DNA from: JBDTGE01 sp050742975
GTDB taxonomy: Bacteria; Actinomycetota; Actinomycetes; Mycobacteriales; Jatrophihabitantaceae
Assembly (NCBI GenBank): GCA_050742975.1
Contig: JBOGDQ010000058.1
Span: 1 to 24,206 of the forward strand
Direction: 5' to 3'
DNA: 24,206 nucleotides
The position numbers and the translations under genes were made by a program. The notes beneath the pieces were generated by a model. It searched no databases, was not told the DNA's origin, and saw nothing but the letters and a program-made list of their open reading frames with translations. The stretch's first letter is position 1; the number at the start of each line of letters is the position of its first letter. This document shows, piece after piece, positions 22,787 through 24,206 of this stretch.

Positions 22787-24206
22787 GCCCGATCGAATCG
22801 ATCGCCGGGCTGAAGGACTGGGCGGTCGCCACCGTCCTGCCGCGGAAAGGGGCGGGCGCCCGCTTCCTCGATCGTCCGTACGCGTCGGTACAACTGCTGC
22901 TGCTCGCAGCCGCCGGCCTGCTCGGCTTCGGCGTGCTGATGGCCGTCTCCACCACGATCTCCGCCTCGCACGACTCCTCGGGCACCGGGCAGATCTGGAC
23001 TCAGGTGATCAAGGAGGCCGAGTTCGTCCTGGTCGGGCTGCCGATCTTCTGGTTCGCGATGCGGATGCCTCCCCGCGCGTTCCGGCTGCTCGCCTATCCC
23101 GCACTCGTGCTCGCGTTCGTCGCGCTGATGGCCGTCCTGATCCCCGGCATCGGGGTCGGCGTCTACGGCGCCCGGCGGTGGATCGACATCGGCCCGATGC
23201 AGCTGCAACCGTCGGAGTTCGCCAAGGTCGCGATGCTGCTCTGGGGTGGTGACCTGCTCGCCCGCAAGCAGCAGCTGGGAACGCTGCGCCGGGCCCGGCA
23301 TCTGTTCGTGCCGCTGGTTCCGGGCTTCGTGCTGATCATCGCGCTGATCATGCTCGAGCCCGATCTTGGCACGACCATGTGCTTCCTGCTGGTGCTGCTC
23401 GGGCTGCTCTGGATGGTCGGCATGCCGGCCCGCTACTTCGTCGCGGTCGTCGCGGTCGTCGCGCTCGCCGTCACCGCGATGGCGGTGGCCGCACCGTACC
23501 GGCTGGAGCGGCTGACGACGTTCCTACACCCGTTCAAGGACGCGCAGAACAGCGGCTTCCACACTGTGGAGGGCCTCTACGCGCTCGCGTCCGGCGGGTT
23601 GCTCGGCGTCGGGCTGGGCCAGGGCACGTCGAAGTACGGGTGGGTTCCGAACGCGAACTCCGACTACGTCTTCGCGATCATCGGCGAGGAGCTCGGCCTG
23701 ATCGGCTGCCTCGCCGTGCTCGGACTGTTCGGGCTGTTCGCCTACACCGGGATGCGGGTGGCGCGGCGCAACGCGGACCCGTTCGTCCGGCTGGTGGCCG
23801 GCGCCGCAACGGTGTGGCTCTGCGGCCAGGCGGTGATCAACATCGGCTACGTGACCGGGCTGCTGCCCGTCACCGGTATCCCGTTGCCGTTCATCTCGGC
23901 AGGTGGCACGTCGCTGCTCATGTCGTTCTTCGTGCTCGGGATGCTGGTGTCCTTCGCGCGGCACGAGGCGCCCGCGGTTGCCGCAGCCAGGAAGGCCGAG
24001 CGGCTCGGTAGGCGCGGGCGGGTTGAACGCTGGCTGCGCATCCCCGTGCCACGCGCCTACGCGCCGCCGAAACGGCGATCGGCCCGGCCGCCGTCGGCGC
24101 GTCCGGCCACGGGGGGCACCGGGCCCGCACCCCGCACGGCAGCATCGCGCGCGCCGACACCGCGGCGCGCGGGCGCTCCCCGGCGTGCGCCCGCCCCGTC
24201 CGCGGC
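22783..24206 (+). CDS. ftsW: Septal peptidoglycan glycosyltransferase FtsW, partial (3' end beyond window)
   Basis: SEDS-family polymerase that makes septal glycan strands with FtsI. 474 codons are seen, with no stop before the right edge. About ten transmembrane helices lie in residues 36-392. Family motifs: GVYGARRWIDIGPMQLQPSE (127-146), EPDLGTT (192-198), NSDYVFAIIGEELGLIG (292-308) and LLPVTGIPLPFISAGGTSLL (360-379). From about residue 394 a cytoplasmic tail rich in Arg, Pro and Ala begins and still continues at the edge (over 80 residues). ATG 22783 overlaps the murD stop. The family-specific motifs and the position after murD favour FtsW over RodA. Confidence 0.95.
   Translation, partial: MSPIESIAGLKDWAVATVLPRKGAGARFLDRPYASVQLLLLAAAGLLGFGVLMAVSTTISASHDSSGTGQIWTQVIKEAEFVLVGLPIFWFAMRMPPRAFRLLAYPALVLAFVALMAVLIPGIGVGVYGARRWIDIGPMQLQPSEFAKVAMLLWGGDLLARKQQLGTLRRARHLFVPLVPGFVLIIALIMLEPDLGTTMCFLLVLLGLLWMVGMPARYFVAVVAVVALAVTAMAVAAPYRLERLTTFLHPFKDAQNSGFHTVEGLYALASGGLLGVGLGQGTSKYGWVPNANSDYVFAIIGEELGLIGCLAVLGLFGLFAYTGMRVARRNADPFVRLVAGAATVWLCGQAVINIGYVTGLLPVTGIPLPFISAGGTSLLMSFFVLGMLVSFARHEAPAVAAARKAERLGRRGRVERWLRIPVPRAYAPPKRRSARPPSARPATGGTGPAPRTAASRAPTPRRAGAPRRAPAPSA

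Overview
The window is high-GC chromosomal DNA from an actinomycete (Actinomycetota); I cannot fix the genus. Reasons: codon usage rich in G/C at third positions, frequent GTG starts, GTGA/ATGA stop-start overlaps, a SAV_6107-type HEPN protein and a DUF3040 protein beside the division cluster, an actinobacterial SirA-type sulfite reductase, and a MurE with the DNPR motif of meso-diaminopimelate-adding enzymes. No tRNA, rRNA, CRISPR array, insertion sequence or prophage gene was seen.

Region 1 (1-4296) is assimilatory sulfur reduction. On the minus strand a sulfite reductase (sirA) and an APS reductase (cysH) are overlapped, followed by a YbaK-type deacylase that runs off the left edge. Divergent on the plus strand is a fused siroheme synthase (cysG), which supplies the cofactor SirA needs. 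The 342-bp divergent gap is not empty: on the minus strand it carries a 29-codon reading frame with an RRHVDL motif and one late Cys, then mutually exclusive hairpins and a small hairpin over the sirA ribosome binding site. This looks like a sulfur-responsive leader-peptide attenuator.

Region 2 (4297-7448) is a likely DNA-damage cassette: HEPN-like protein, class I methyltransferase, DNA polymerase IV, then a DUF3040 membrane protein. A near-consensus LexA box follows directly on a promoter-like -10 in front of the first gene. The polymerase start is preceded by a 17-bp tandem repeat that creates a chain of TGATG stop-start overlaps. A second, 22-bp triplicate repeat sits at the end of the DUF3040 gene.

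Region 3 (7545-12252, minus strand) is a tightly packed moxR - DUF58 - transglutaminase membrane-protein operon, divergent from mraZ.

Region 4 (12365-24206, plus strand) is the division and cell wall (dcw) cluster: mraZ with three GTGGG operator repeats at 10-bp period, rsmH, an ftsL-like gene, ftsI, murE, murF, mraY, then a GNAT acetyltransferase island with its own palindromic operator and hairpins, then murD and ftsW (cut by the right edge). Together these genes make lipid-linked peptidoglycan precursors in the cytoplasm (MurE, MurF, MurD, MraY) and polymerise and crosslink septal peptidoglycan at the membrane (FtsW, FtsI, FtsL).
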